Shown here: positions 51,680 through 62,729 of the stretch, in pieces
How positions within the stretch are numbered: position 1 is the stretch's first letter
Layout of the letters: the number at the start of each line of letters is the position of its first letter
Assembly: GCA_000697355.1 (NCBI GenBank)
Contig: JNEN01001227.1
Span: 558,001 to 622,000, forward strand
Origin: Syncephalastrum monosporum B8922
Lineage: Eukaryota; Mucoromycota; Mucoromycetes; Mucorales; Syncephalastraceae
Reading direction: 5' to 3'
DNA length: 64,000 bases
The notes under the pieces: generated by a model
The model's database searches: none
What the model was told of the DNA's origin: nothing
Seen by the model: only the letters and a program-made list of their open reading frames with translations
Program-made: the position numbers and the translations under genes

Positions 51680-52090
51680 ACTTTTTGCATTCTTCACAAG
51701 GAAAGCTGAAATTGAATCCCATCCTGGGAAATTCAAATTAGATATCCTATATAAAACAGAGAGACAGGCTTCTCTCTCACACATTAGCAGCAACTTGTCT
51801 ATCTGTTCTTTCAGTCTTTCCTCGGTGGAGGTTGTTTGCGATAAAAAAAAATCGGAAGACATTTTGTGCCTTTATGTACTTGACTCCATATCAGTTTTAT
51901 GTCACGTGCCGCTAAGCATTTGAGAGATTCCCTATCAAGAAGGCAAAGTAGGATGATATAGTGCCTGTCATACTCGTATTGCCATTGCAAATAGGCTTCG
52001 AATGGGATAGAGGGACGCTCGAAACGTCCATTAAAAAGCCTTGCTACCTGTAACAGCCACATATACATATCGATATCCCGCGGATTTTCG
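51680..52090 (-). other. Probable upstream exons of the seven-helix protein gene
   Basis: An open minus-strand stretch (about 52090-51880) reads NPRDIDMYMWLLQVARLFNG..FEAYLQWQYEYDRHYIILL. It can be spliced (GTACAT..CACCGAG, T-rich) to ERLKEQIDKLLLMCEREACLSVL (about 51820 downward), both amphipathic helical. The layout faintly recalls an RGS-like helical bundle. Frame continuity to the exon at 51449-51496 was not found. Confidence 0.4.
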
Positions 52091-53113
52091 ATCTGTCAAA
52101 AAATGCGTTGACAAGTTTTTGTTTGCTTTATTGGGATGCAGGCAACCAAAACAATGATGCGCCTTTACGCCATAGATAGCTCATCTAAGGGTCGTATACA
52201 GCATAGGGATTTCACTCGGATCCACGTTGCTATTTTCCATGCATTGGGACATTTGATTCGTTTGCTATGGCTTTTGTGAGTAGTTCAAAATTATTAAAAA
52301 GAAAGAGAAGAGAAGAAATGGCGTAGCACCTTATTGCTACGCGACGTAGTAGAATAATAAATTACGAGCACCGAGAGAGCATTTAGATAATGGCGCCCGC
52401 ATCAGACGAGAGCATGTTAACTATACGCTAAAAAAGCAGACTACTGAGATGGCGCGGCCATTGCCGGTGCAGCGTGACACACGCAACCTTTCCCCTTCCG
52501 TGGCGGGCGGAAGTCATTTGCGCCTCCGAGGGCGAGAAAGATAGGGAAGGAGCAGCCTCTGTAACAGGCAGAAGACGTATATCCATCTTAGCACACAATA
52601 GAAAGGGGCTTCTATCATACGCCGGAACCCAAAACATATGAACGGTCCGCTTCGATGGTTCTCGCTTTGTCGTCGGTGCATCAAAAGAGAGGCTGCAACT
52701 TGATTATAGAAAAATTATGAAAGCCACGCATAAGGTCCCGCATATATACATCTGCATACGCACCCACCCAAGGGTCCGGATCCCAATGGGAAAATAAAAA
52801 GGTAATCAGGCACCAATTAAAAAAAATTGGACACACACATACACACATACACGAAGGCACAATGTTCCTGTTCGGCGGAATTATAGGGGAAGTGAAAAAA
52901 AAAAAAAGCAATGAGGCGAGGCCAGGGTTCGATTCAAACGTGGTCATTTACCAAATGCGGACGGGTATCGCTCAGAGTCCGCAAAAAAGATTGATACAAG
53001 TCCGTCCCCCATCGACGATGGGCCGACTCGCTATACATAGCGCCTTGAGTTCTTTTAATTCTTTTTCTCTTTTTTTTTCTTCTGCCTTACTTTTTTATTT
53101 TACACAAATAACA
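52091..53113. other. Intergenic stretch upstream of the GPI-anchored protein gene
   Basis: No gene seen. A T-rich tract (53050-53100) directly precedes the start at 53114 and is presumably its 5' UTR. Confidence 0.5.
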
Positions 53114-53668
53114 ATGCTCCGTTACCTGATCCTTGCCCTTGCGTGCTTCATTGCAGTGCACGCCGAGACGTTCGAAGAGCTCCACCAGCTTTTCAAACGT
53201 GAAGCCGGTCTGCCTTACGACACGCTGCCCAACACGACGTGCGCAACGCCTGCGGTGTGCTCCAATGTTCAACAGCCCGTGACCTGCCGCTGCAGTGGCA
53301 TGCTTACCGTATGCCAGAATGACAACAAGCAGTACTGCTGGGGCTCGACGACGCTTACTCAAAACTCGAGCTGCCCTGCTGTGCCGACGGAATGCAGCTC
53401 CCAGTTCAATGGCACTGCCAACTGTCTCTGCAACTCCCAGAACGTTATTTGCGTCGATTCTTCCAACCATTACTGCTTTGGCAACGTCGGTGCGTCTTCG
53501 TCGGTCTCGCTCGCCCAGATCCCCACGTCCGCCATCTTGTCTGCCTCGGGTGACGCCTCGAACCCCGCGTCTACGAACGGTTCAGAGCAGTCCGCGGCTA
53601 CCTCGCTCCAACCCATGGCCACCGCTGCTCTTCTCGCCTTGGTCGCCTTTGCCATGACATTCGCTTAA
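53114..53668 (+). CDS. Secreted, GPI-anchored protein with two six-Cys modules
   Basis: Not a named family. 184 aa, single exon. Residues 1-17 (MLRYLILALACFIAVHA) are a signal peptide. A short propeptide-like stretch ends at FKR, a possible Kex2-type site. Two copies of a cysteine module follow: C-x5-C-x8-C-x-C-x6-C-x7-C-WG and C-x6-C-x9-C-x-C-x6-C-x7-C-FG. A Ser/Thr/Ala-rich stalk and a hydrophobic C-terminus (MATAALLALVAFAMTFA) after small residues (NGSEQSA) predict a GPI anchor. Likely on the plasma membrane or in the cell wall. The frame is open upstream to 52862, but the Met at 53114 begins a proper signal peptide. Confidence 0.85.
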   Translation: MLRYLILALACFIAVHAETFEELHQLFKREAGLPYDTLPNTTCATPAVCSNVQQPVTCRCSGMLTVCQNDNKQYCWGSTTLTQNSSCPAVPTECSSQFNGTANCLCNSQNVICVDSSNHYCFGNVGASSSVSLAQIPTSAILSASGDASNPASTNGSEQSAATSLQPMATAALLALVAFAMTFA

Positions 53669-54580
53669 AACGTACCTTTATTTTTTTTTGTTTTATGCTT
53701 GTCTCAGTGCCTCTCGATCGCTACCAACCTGTCTCTCCCTCTTTCTCTTGCATACAAACAGATAAAGTAAAGGGCTTCTCACTCCTCTCCCTTTCTCTCA
53801 TTCATAGCACAAAACGAGCATGAAGATGTACCATTCTATGTAGCTTCCCATTCTACTATATACACCGCACAATTTTTGCACCCACACACTCTGGCACGCA
53901 CTTTCATTATCATTTCATCCAATATACACTCACACAAAGGAACGCTGAAGATTTCAACGGTGATATACTCTCCTCAAAAAGTGCAAAGATTGTTTTGAGT
54001 TTCTTTTTCTGTACCGAAGCAAATATCCGTTTATTGGCGTAATGAAGTAATAGAACTTTGGAAGATTGAGCAATGGCCTATTTGGCGCGACTCTGTACCA
54101 CCCGAGCAGCAGCACTTCATTGAAAGCCAGCGTTTCCATGGTATTCAGGTACACTGCTGTCTTGGCATTCCTTTTTCAGGTTTGAGCGATTCGACATAGT
54201 GTAGCGCACGATGGAGCGCCAAGACTTTGGAACGCCATGGACTGGTATCTGATGCAGGTCGTCCGAGTGAATAAGCCAAATTGAATGAAGGAATGAACAC
54301 GAAAGAAAAAAATAATGAATGGTGCCCATTTTTGGTCCGCCGATCTTTGTTTTCTTTTTGTGTAGCCATTCATCTGTGCTCGTAGGTCACAATAATCTGG
54401 TAAATGGGATAGGGTCATGCGAAAAAGTTCCAGAGCTTCTGCCTTGCACCGAAATAACGTGTCCTTAACCGCATTGGGATATAAAGGTGGGGGGGGGGAA
54501 TATCTTTGCGGGTTGTGTATTACTATGTAGAAACTCGAAAGAGTGCTATAAATCTTCTGTTGCTATTTACAAATATCGAA
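53669..54580. other. Intergenic, convergent 3' ends
   Basis: Pyrimidine-rich 3' UTR of the GPI-protein gene, then AT-rich DNA. A run of nine G lies at about 54490-54498. No gene recognised. Confidence 0.5.
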
Positions 54581-55346
54581 CTAATGTCTGGCCGCTTCCT
54601 CCTCTTCCTCTTCCGCCTATCCGACGTGTGAGTATCTAAATGAAATCTAAATGAAAAACGTATGCTCTGGACTTACCAAGAGGTTCTGTTGGTCAATCAG
54701 CCAGGGCGGCAAGTTGGCCGGAAGTGTGACGAGATCCAGGTCGAACAGCTCAATGAACTGTTCATTGACATAACGTGCGCGTGTGCCTGCATAAGCGCGG
54801 TATTCTGTAATGATGGAAGAAAAGTTCCATCGTTCGAGCTTGCGTAGACAGCCGACGAGCGTGCCCGTCTCGTGGATGCCCGACCTATTGAAGAAGGAAC
54901 AAGCATAGGTGAGAATGCATGGTTCAATACGAGATATCCTGCTACTTGCGTGCACATGATAAGAACAGGATGGGTATCACGGTTGAGAATAAGCTCGAGG
55001 CCTTCTTTGATCAGTTCTTCCGACACAGGGCGCCACGTGGAAGGCTGGGTCGGTTTCCAGGTGGCCATGCCCAAGTGTTCCTACCAGAATGACATAAGCA
55101 ACACGTGCAGATATATACATTGACGTATCCTCGGATGCCTACCAGCTTCATGCCGCCTTCTTCCATCAAGTTGAATGTGACTCGGTTGGGCATTTCGGGG
55201 CTGAGCATGACGACGGTCTTGAAACCAAACTGCTTGATGAATGGGAAATGGAGCGGCTGAAGCATGTCGGACCGGTATATGCCCGGTTCCACGTTGCCAA
55301 ATTGCTCAGGTGGTGTGAGCAGGATGGGCCCGGCGAGGCTGCTCAT
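54581..55346 (-). CDS. Oca/Siw14-type atypical dual-specificity phosphatase, probably catalytically altered
   Basis: Yeast Oca and Siw14 proteins are plant-and-fungi atypical phosphatases. Siw14 cleaves inositol pyrophosphates. Exons: 55143-55346, 54950-55080, 54677-54884, 54581-54616; 192 aa. Seen: LTPPEQFGNVEPGIYRS, FGFKTVVMLSPE, HLGMATWKPTQPSTWRPVSE, HPVLIMCTSGIHETGTLVGCLRKL, EYRAYAGTRARYVNEQFIELFD and an acidic end. In the phosphatase loop the Cys is present, but the CX5R arginine position holds Glu (CTSGIHE), so ordinary catalysis is doubtful; this fits the Oca2/Oca4-like inactive members. Intron 54885-54949 begins GCAAGT, a GC-AG intron that cuts the loop right after Cys-Thr. Confidence 0.85.
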
Positions 55347-55486
55347 TATATGGGATGCAGGTATACCACTTGTTTTCTTACGCAGAAATAACCGGTGAGA
55401 AGACGACGTGTAAAAATCATGCGGCTGGTCGTATGGACAACAAAGCCACTTCTTCTTTATCCTTCGATACATACACATATTCCCCA
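55347..55486. promoter_or_regulatory. Compact bidirectional promoter
   Basis: Only 140 bp separate the divergent start codons of the Oca-like gene (55346) and CCDC25 (55487). No TATA box is evident. Both 5' UTRs must be very short. Confidence 0.6.
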
Positions 55487-56407
55487 ATGGTCTTGTACTT
55501 TAAAAGCAATGGTACGCCCACTTGCAGCTTGCGAGTCGTTTCAACGTAAGCTCATCAAGGCTATTCAGTGGTTGATCCTCCCGTGACCATTTACATGGGC
55601 AAGGATAAGTTTGAAAGTAAGTCTGAAACATTTCAAACCGAGTGACCCGACTTACAACATGCCAGACGAGGACCTGATCAAGTATGGTTTCCCGGAGGAT
55701 ATCTGGTAAGTTTTATTTCAGCTGTCTATGACTGCAGACAACTGACGAGTTCACTTAGGGTGTGTATCCATGAACTGAGCGCTAGTAGAGAGGAAGGGGC
55801 ATTTGCTAACAGGTATACCAATAATCGCAGTTCCACGTCGACAAATTGTCGAGTGCCCACGTGTATGTGCGCTTGGAGCCAGGCCAGACCTGGGATGATA
55901 TCCCCGAAGCGGTTGTGGATGACTGTGCGCAGCTCGTCAAGGCCAACAGTATCGAGGGCAACAAGCGCAACAACCTGACCATCATTTACACGCCCTGGGA
56001 CAATCTCAAAAAGACGCAGGGCATGGAGACAGGTCAGGTCACCTTTCATAACCACAAGAAGGTCCGACGCGTGCATGTTGAAAAGCGCATCAACGAAATC
56101 GTCAACCGCCTCAACAAGACCAAGGAAGAGCGCCACCCGGACCTCATGGCAGAAAAGATCCAACGCGAAAAGTTGGACCGCAAGGCCATGCGTCTGGCTG
56201 AACTGACGGAGGTACCCTTAGGTGAAACAGTGCTGTAGACAGACGTACTCATTGCCAGGGTAGAAAGAGGAAGCGCAGCGCAAGGCGGCCGAAAAGCGCA
56301 AGGCCGAGAAGGAAATCCAGGCCATGTTTGACGAACGACAAATGCACAGCAATTATCGCGAGCATGAGGTCGAGGATATCAATGCAGCTGAAGAAGATTT
56401 TATGTAA
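55487..56407 (+). CDS. CCDC25 / NFACT-R domain protein, with an apparent 1-nt exon
   Basis: Homologue of animal CCDC25 and yeast Jlp2, related to the NFACT-R domain of translation quality-control proteins. Exons: 55487-55511, 55569-55616, 55666-55705, 55759 (one base), 55831-56211, 56264-56407; 212 aa, matching the family length. Seen: [95 protein letters not shown] and a basic coiled coil ending EEDFM. The conserved Trp before [10 protein letters not shown] needs one base between exons ending in TG and starting with TTC. Position 55759 supplies G, flanked by AG and GT. Without it the frame breaks. Confidence 0.9.
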
Positions 56408-56889
56408 AAACATGCATCCAAGAACACTCTCTCGCGAAGGTATCTGAAGTGATGGGATCTCGGATGTATGTGTGTCACCCACAGAAGCGAAGAAAAGAAG
56501 GGTTTACGAGGCATGCTATGGAGATTTTGACACGTACATTGCATACAGGGAGGGAGGGGAGGGCATGGAGTGACTATCATGCATTATGTATCATGGCAGG
56601 CGTCATCTAGGAGGCCCAGGGTAGGATGAATAAGGGAATGGCCCCCGTTGGATGCACAAGCGCGTGAGTCCACAGAGAAAGGGGTGCTCCCCCTCCGGCA
56701 GTGTCCGCCACGCATACACAAAATGGTACTTTGGAGGTTGGAGCTTTTCTGGAAAGATGCATGCCCTGCCTCCCCGTCCTCCTGATATACAAGGAAACGT
56801 GCTCACGGGTTGGGTATATACGAAATGTCTATTACAAGCACAAAGAGATAGAGTACAGATAGATAGACGGGAAAGAAGAGACGAATGGA
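56408..56889. other. Intergenic between convergent CCDC25 and Rieske genes
   Basis: 480 bp holding two 3' UTRs. No gene seen; the open frames here lack motifs and biased composition. Confidence 0.5.
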
Positions 56890-57432
56890 TTACCAGTCAA
56901 GCTTCTCGTCCTTCTTGCAATCGTTTTGGTGAGGACAGGCGTTTAGGGATGCCCAGCCACCACCGGAGCGACCGCCCTTATCGAGGCCAAACTCCCAATA
57001 ATGAAGGGTGCAGAGTAAGACGGGACCGATCTCGGGTGGGTATTCATCTTCTGCTACTTCTCCTAAGTAGGTCAGGTCGGCTCCGGCGTGTGGACAATAC
57101 CGGTCGGCTGTGTACTGTTTGCCCGACCCGAGCGTAATGAGAATGCGCTCATCGTCAGAAGGATCGACTTCAATGGTGGGCTCCTTCTTTGCGATTGCGT
57201 TGTCTTCCTTCTTCTCGGGTGCTTCCTCGGGCTCTTCCTTCTCAGGGTCCTCCGTCGCTGTCTTTGTTATGTCTTGCTCCTTTGTGCCCTTCTCTTCTTG
57301 CGTATCCGCAGCGCTCTTGGGTCCCTCCGGCTTGGTCTGCTCCTCTTTGACAGTGAGATTGTCAAGGGATTGCGTGACTTGCTGGACTTGGTCCACACGC
57401 TTGTACTTGATCGTCGGTTCGAACATGGCCAA
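56890..57432 (-). CDS. Soluble Rieske [2Fe-2S] domain protein
   Basis: 180 aa, single exon. The N-terminal half is acidic and low-complexity (KEEQTKPEG..EEKGTKEQD..PEKEEPEE). The C-terminal half is a Rieske domain: ERILITLGSGKQYTADRYCPHAGADL gives the CxH pair and VLLCTLHYWEFGLDKGG the CxxH pair, the four ligands of the cluster. There is no oxygenase catalytic domain and no membrane anchor, so it is a small ferredoxin-like or RFESD-like protein. Partners are unknown. A second Met two codons in (57426) could also start translation. Next on the same strand is glutathione synthetase. Confidence 0.88.
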   Translation of the reverse strand: MAMFEPTIKYKRVDQVQQVTQSLDNLTVKEEQTKPEGPKSAADTQEEKGTKEQDITKTATEDPEKEEPEEAPEKKEDNAIAKKEPTIEVDPSDDERILITLGSGKQYTADRYCPHAGADLTYLGEVAEDEYPPEIGPVLLCTLHYWEFGLDKGGRSGGGWASLNACPHQNDCKKDEKLDW

Positions 57433-57627
57433 CCTGTGTATTTTTTCTCTCGTTCAATCCATTTGCCCCCGCTGATTATATTAATCTCACGCAATCAAAT
57501 CTATCTATCTCTTATGCATTTGATCATGTAATCATTTCCATGCTTATGTCATACAAAAAAATTGATCTATTACTGCTGATAACTATCACCCTTCCGCAAT
57601 TTATTATGTTCCCGGAGACCCTCCTTT

Positions 57628-59551
57628 CTACACGAGCAGTGGGCTATCAATGACAGCAAAGCCAGCCGCCACACCGCCTTCTCGCGTCGTATGCCCCTTG
57701 GTGCGCAGCAAGTGGCCGCCGAGCTCGTTGACGACCGTCTTCTCACCATCACTAGAGCAAACAGTAAGCCGCGTATGCACTGCTACTCTCGCCCGATGAC
57801 TTACTTTAAATAAACGCCGTAGATACCGAGCTCGCTCGCGACATCGCCGTGTATCAGTTGGCCCTCGCGTACCATGAGGTTCTCGAGGGGTGGACTGCGG
57901 ATGAGGTCCATAAGGATATACGCCTTGCGTTCCTCAGCCGACAGTTTCCGGAGCGTATCCTGAATCTCGGCGCCGTAGATATTGTTACCGCCACCTTCAC
58001 GCTGGGGCTTCATGACAAGGTTCTCCGAATCTTTCAGGGCCATTTCATACGCCCGTTGGCCCTCGGGGGTCTCATCGAGCGGGTACAATCCTGCAAAGGA
58101 CTCGCGCAACAAGTCGGCCGTGTACACATCCACGTACTGTTCGAGACGGCCCGGGATGGCAAGCACTTGCTGCACCTTTTTGGCGCCCACAAGCTGATAC
58201 GCGACCGTCGGGCACTTGATCGACAAGGACCGCTCGATAATCAACCGTGCTTCCCATTCCTTCTTTTGTAAGGTTGTCATTCTACAAAGTATCGCCTTTC
58301 TTTTACCTTTTGGCTGTGATAGTCCTCCGGGCCGTAGCCGGCTCGGAAGTAGGTTACGGCAATCTCCTGTCCTTCCCTGTAATTGCAGGATGAGCCACCC
58401 CCTATTACCTCATTCGCACGTGGCGTTCACTTACATTCTAAGCGCCTTGTTTTGGGTATCCAGCGAAGCGGTATCGGCCACCTGTGCCAAGGTGCGTCGC
58501 ATCACACGGACGCCATGTCTATGGGCTGACTCAGCATCAAAGTCATACCACGGGTTGGTGTAATGGTCTTACGATTCGAGAAGATGGTACTCAATCCACC
58601 GCTGATCAAAAGCATTCCGTTCTCCTGGCTGTACAATCATCAGGACTTTGGCACTGGAAAAGGTTGCCTTTTCATATCAGCAAAAAACAAACAAGAAAAA
58701 ATTCCCAGTCAACGAAAGAGCCATCGACCTACTGAGGGTTGCCATAGAGTTTCCATGCACTCGCGATACCGCTTGCGATGGCCTCAATTGACCGGTTCTC
58801 CGGAAGTTGGTCGACATTGATCTGACCTCCGGCATAGTGCTCGACGGCCTGCAACAGGTACCTGTCGCAATCAATCCGAGTTACATATGGTATCTAAGTC
58901 TATGGTTCCTGAACGTTACCGATGCAGTTTGCTGGTGCAGGTACTGAGACTGCCAAAGCTTGAAGCAATTGTGTTGAACTCGACCTGCTTAATACGCGCC
59001 GTCTTCGCATCCGCGCCCGGCTCAGCGTGTAAAAGGTAATCGCAACGATGGATGCCGAGGGATGCCGGCTATACAAGTCGGTCAACAGCCTGTTTGGAGG
59101 GGTACCGTCGCATAGTGAAGTGAAGGGGAGTACCTGTGCTATGCCTTCTTTTCTAACGGTCAAATAAATGTCGTAGAGTTTTTGCATAAAGTCATCGACC
59201 TGAGAGAGGCTAAAGAAGAGAGCGATGGATGGGTTCAGGGGATGAGCCAATGGCGCGTTACGAGGTGAATTACGTTTCCATGACTTCGGCGATAAGAGCG
59301 TCGTCGAGGCTAAGCTTGTGAATGAGAGCATTCCAGGGTTGCTGAAGACCTTGAGCCTTCTCAAACTCTGCACGTGGGAACGGCGTGGGGTAAAGCGCAA
59401 ACGGCGCGTGCGTCACTGCGCTGTGGTTGCTGAAATGAGCTTGTTTTTCCACCGTGGGCCGCACGACCAGACCATGCGCCAGCGCCCAGTCGATCGCGTC
59501 TGACAGCAGAATTTTATGTTCTGCTTCCGTTTGCTGAGGTGGATAAGGCAT
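57628..59551 (-). CDS. GSH2: Glutathione synthetase
   Basis: ATP-dependent second step of glutathione synthesis (gamma-glutamylcysteine + glycine), cytosolic. Exons: 59274-59551, 59134-59209, 58920-59068, 58733-58861, 58573-58653, 58435-58518, 58307-58376, 57805-58259, 57628-57751; 481 aa, normal for eukaryotic GSH2. Seen: the N-terminal AIDWALAHGLVVRP, APFALYPTPFPR, SLGIHRCDYLLH, KQVEFNTIASSFGSLS, EWEARLIIERSLSIKCPTVA, LVMKPQREGGGNNIYG (glycine-rich ATP loop), YILMDLI and the C-terminal RTKG..EGGVAAGFAVIDSPLLV. All substrate-loop motifs are present. Exon 8 could begin a few bases earlier. Confidence 0.95.
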
Positions 59552-62500
59552 AACGAGAGGTGGAAAAGCAGGTGAAAAAAATGAAGAGGAGAAAAGAAAA
59601 CGGAAAAAGCAAGGTGAATATGATAGCTGACTCAGCCGACCATCCCAGCATCATCATCTGTCTCTTACTCATAAATTCATAAATTGGGATAATGGAAACA
59701 TCCCAAAAATACTAGAACCCTCTCTCTGGTTTTTAGTAATCACACCTCTCTCACTTCTATACCACTTTATCAAACTCTAATTAAGTATCATCGTCCTACT
59801 CGGTAAAGTTCAAAATAGATCCAACATCGTTCCGTTTGTCGTATACATGTATTATGTGTGTGTGTTGACGGATCATGTTGTGATAGAAAATTAGATGTGC
59901 CCCTGATGAGTATCAGCTTGACTGCCAGTCTGTGGTCAACCCACTGATATACGAAAGGTACACAAGGGGAAGTGAATAAAAGTTTTCAAATTGTTTACAT
60001 GCTCCCACAATGGTAACTTTTTTTTTTTTGACTTTAGGTCGTATGACCTATTTACCTACTGGCATGACAGGGCGACGTCAACAGCCAGGACACCTATTCC
60101 TATGCAAATATATTCCCATCACGTCACACACGCACGCCCACACGCACACACCAGCTCACGTACACGTACACGCACACATTGAAGGATAAAAACGCCGTAC
60201 GTGCACGCTTCCATTGCCGTTTCGGTCCCATCTGAACCCTTTCGCATCCACCGAGACCAGAACTATCCGACTTTATCAATTTCCCTTTTCCGTGTTGTAC
60301 GACACACGACCCATATTACACACGACCCATACTACACGCGCCCGCGCATAGAGTTTCTTGACCTTCATTCATTTCCACCTGGAGTATCCCGTTTATTCCC
60401 ACGTGATTCCCTCCCGTTCTACCATCGCATTGTTCATTATTGATGTCGAAGTTTTTTTCTCACTCGTTTTTCTTATTTCTCCCCTGGGAAGTCAGGCACC
60501 TGCTCACTGAGGAGTTGGCATTGTCTATCTCTTCTTTTCTTCTTCTAATTGCAAGGAACAATAGCAAATGATCGAGGAAACTCACAAAGAGAGAGCACTT
60601 CTACATTGCACGCTAGCCTCCTCGAGATCGACGTGTTAGATCCTAAATAGGATGATCCTAAACAGGATCTAATACATGATCCTTGTCGTTTTTTCTCCTT
60701 GCCAACGCATTGGCCTGACTCTCGGTTGGAGAACTGATTTAGTAGCCATGCGCGCACGACCCACATGCACATTTTCTTATCGCCATGTCTTGCTACAAAG
60801 AAAAAGGCGCGATATGAACCTGGAGGAAGTCTGTGACGGATCGGTCACACAAAGCTTTTGGTTTTCCTCGACACGAATGCAGCATTGCGACGTTTCTTCC
60901 CCCCATTAAAATATATATGTATACATATACATATGCACCTTTCATCCTCACACACGAATCAGCGTCCAGCTGCGGTCATTCGAAGCCGCTTTTTCTCTTT
61001 TCTACTGCGCGCTCGTATGCGTCTCACAGGGTTCTATTCCAAAGGGTCTAGATTAGGGGCGCGGGGCCAGGCAGCAGTAGATTACGTACTGTTTAAAGGT
61101 ACTGTAGATGCAAGGGATATGATAGGCACCTGTTGACGCATCAAAGAAACGCGTACACACATACTCAGAGCTAAACCGGGCATCCTTTATTTTTGTTTTG
61201 CCCCGCAATCGCAGACCCCCTTCCCTTTTTTCCTTGAGGTCGCACCTCCTATCCAGAACGATCGGCAAAGTAGAGAACACAAAAAAAGATATTCAGTACA
61301 TATATTCCGGTCATACTGCTGCTAAAACCTGCAGCATAGTGAGTGACATTCTGATGATTAAAATACATAATCCACTCCTTTTCTGTGGTACCTGGGACCA
61401 AGTACAGTATACACATGATGGGTCCAAATCCATCGAAGCGACCGTGCGTGCGCGCGCGGGCGCTGCTGAAGGGGGTTGTCTACCCTTTCCAAAGCTGTTA
61501 TCTCCCACATCAAAAGAAGAAAAAGGGTCAACTTGTGAATGGAGCACGCGCCACTCAAAATACAAAGTAATCAAACAAGTAGCGTGATCTGCCGGCAGCA
61601 CATGTTTCCTGTTGCTTTTTCCTCATAATAAACAACAAACAAACGAGTGGTGATGACATCTGAGTTGACGATATTTCCTTGCGCTATATTTGCACTGACA
61701 ATCTATAGTTAACATACAAAGCCTAAAAAAGTATGAGCAACAGTCAGAAGAAAAAGAAAAAGGAGGTAAAGTTGCCCGCTGAAGCGGAACGGAGAAAGAG
61801 GTGAAAGGGGTTTAGGAGTACGGAGACAGGAGTAGATACTCCTGAATTTATGCCACCCCTTTTGTTCACCTTTTGGTAGGACGCAAGGAGGAAGCAACGC
61901 GCAGCCCCACTTTTTCTATTGATTCAATGTTTATATTGCTCGCTGCAGGTGTTCTTTTTACTTTAACCCTCGGCTGCCATCATCTTTTACCAACTCCTTC
62001 CAACCCCTTCCCCTTATCCTCCCGCAGGAGATTAATGGACTTTCTTTTGGGTGATGCTCGCTGATGAGAAGACGGAGTAGGTTAAAAGGGGATATCACCC
62101 TTGGAAGGACAGAGGAGATCAAGAAAAAGGAAGAAAAAAAAGGTCATGGAGCACATACAAGACCCCATCATCCAGAGAACATGAATCCAGGAAGGGGTTT
62201 CGAACAAGCATGTTCTAACCATGCACGAACCCAAAAAAATTTTTTCTTGCGGGGCCAACCTATGGATGTATAATTACTATTGGACTAACCATTTCAGCTG
62301 AGATGAGAACGAATTAACTAGAAAGGAGCTCGTCTATGACAGGTCCCGCTCTTGAATCAACGAGCGCAATGTGTTTGAGCAGTTAGATTATTACGAGTAA
62401 ACCATTTGGATACTTAGTGAGCGCATGCACTGCGCTGTAGGTCATGAGGGGGCTATAGGGATTGAGGAAGCAAGAAAAAAAAGTCTAATATGCTCGGCCA

Positions 62501-62729
62501 CAGCAGCATACTATGGGTTCGTTTGAAATTGATCCTATGTCGCAAAGGCCTTCTTCTAGTCAATATAACCAAATTTAGCTACGAAGCACATTATCTGGAG
62601 GCAAGGTAATCGACGATCCCGTCTACAGACAAGGTTTTTGACCTAACATGACGAAAAGGAACATTGACCGCCCCTCCGACCCATTTATATACGACCCTTT
62701 CTTCCATTCACTCTCTTTCTTTCCTTGCC
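59552..62729. other. Long intergenic stretch
   Basis: 3.2 kb without a recognisable gene. Contains CAC/ACACAC-rich DNA at about 60120-60180, a cluster of GATCCTAAATAGGATGATCC near 60648-60680, and several short motif-less open frames. Its right end is the promoter of the zinc-finger gene. A long upstream region is common for regulatory genes. Confidence 0.5.
62684..62691 (+). promoter_or_regulatory. Possible TATA box of the zinc-finger gene
   Basis: TTTATATA lies 39-46 bp before the ATG at 62730, followed by a pyrimidine-rich stretch (CTTTCTTCC) suited to transcription initiation. Transcription would have to begin very close to the ATG. Confidence 0.4.
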
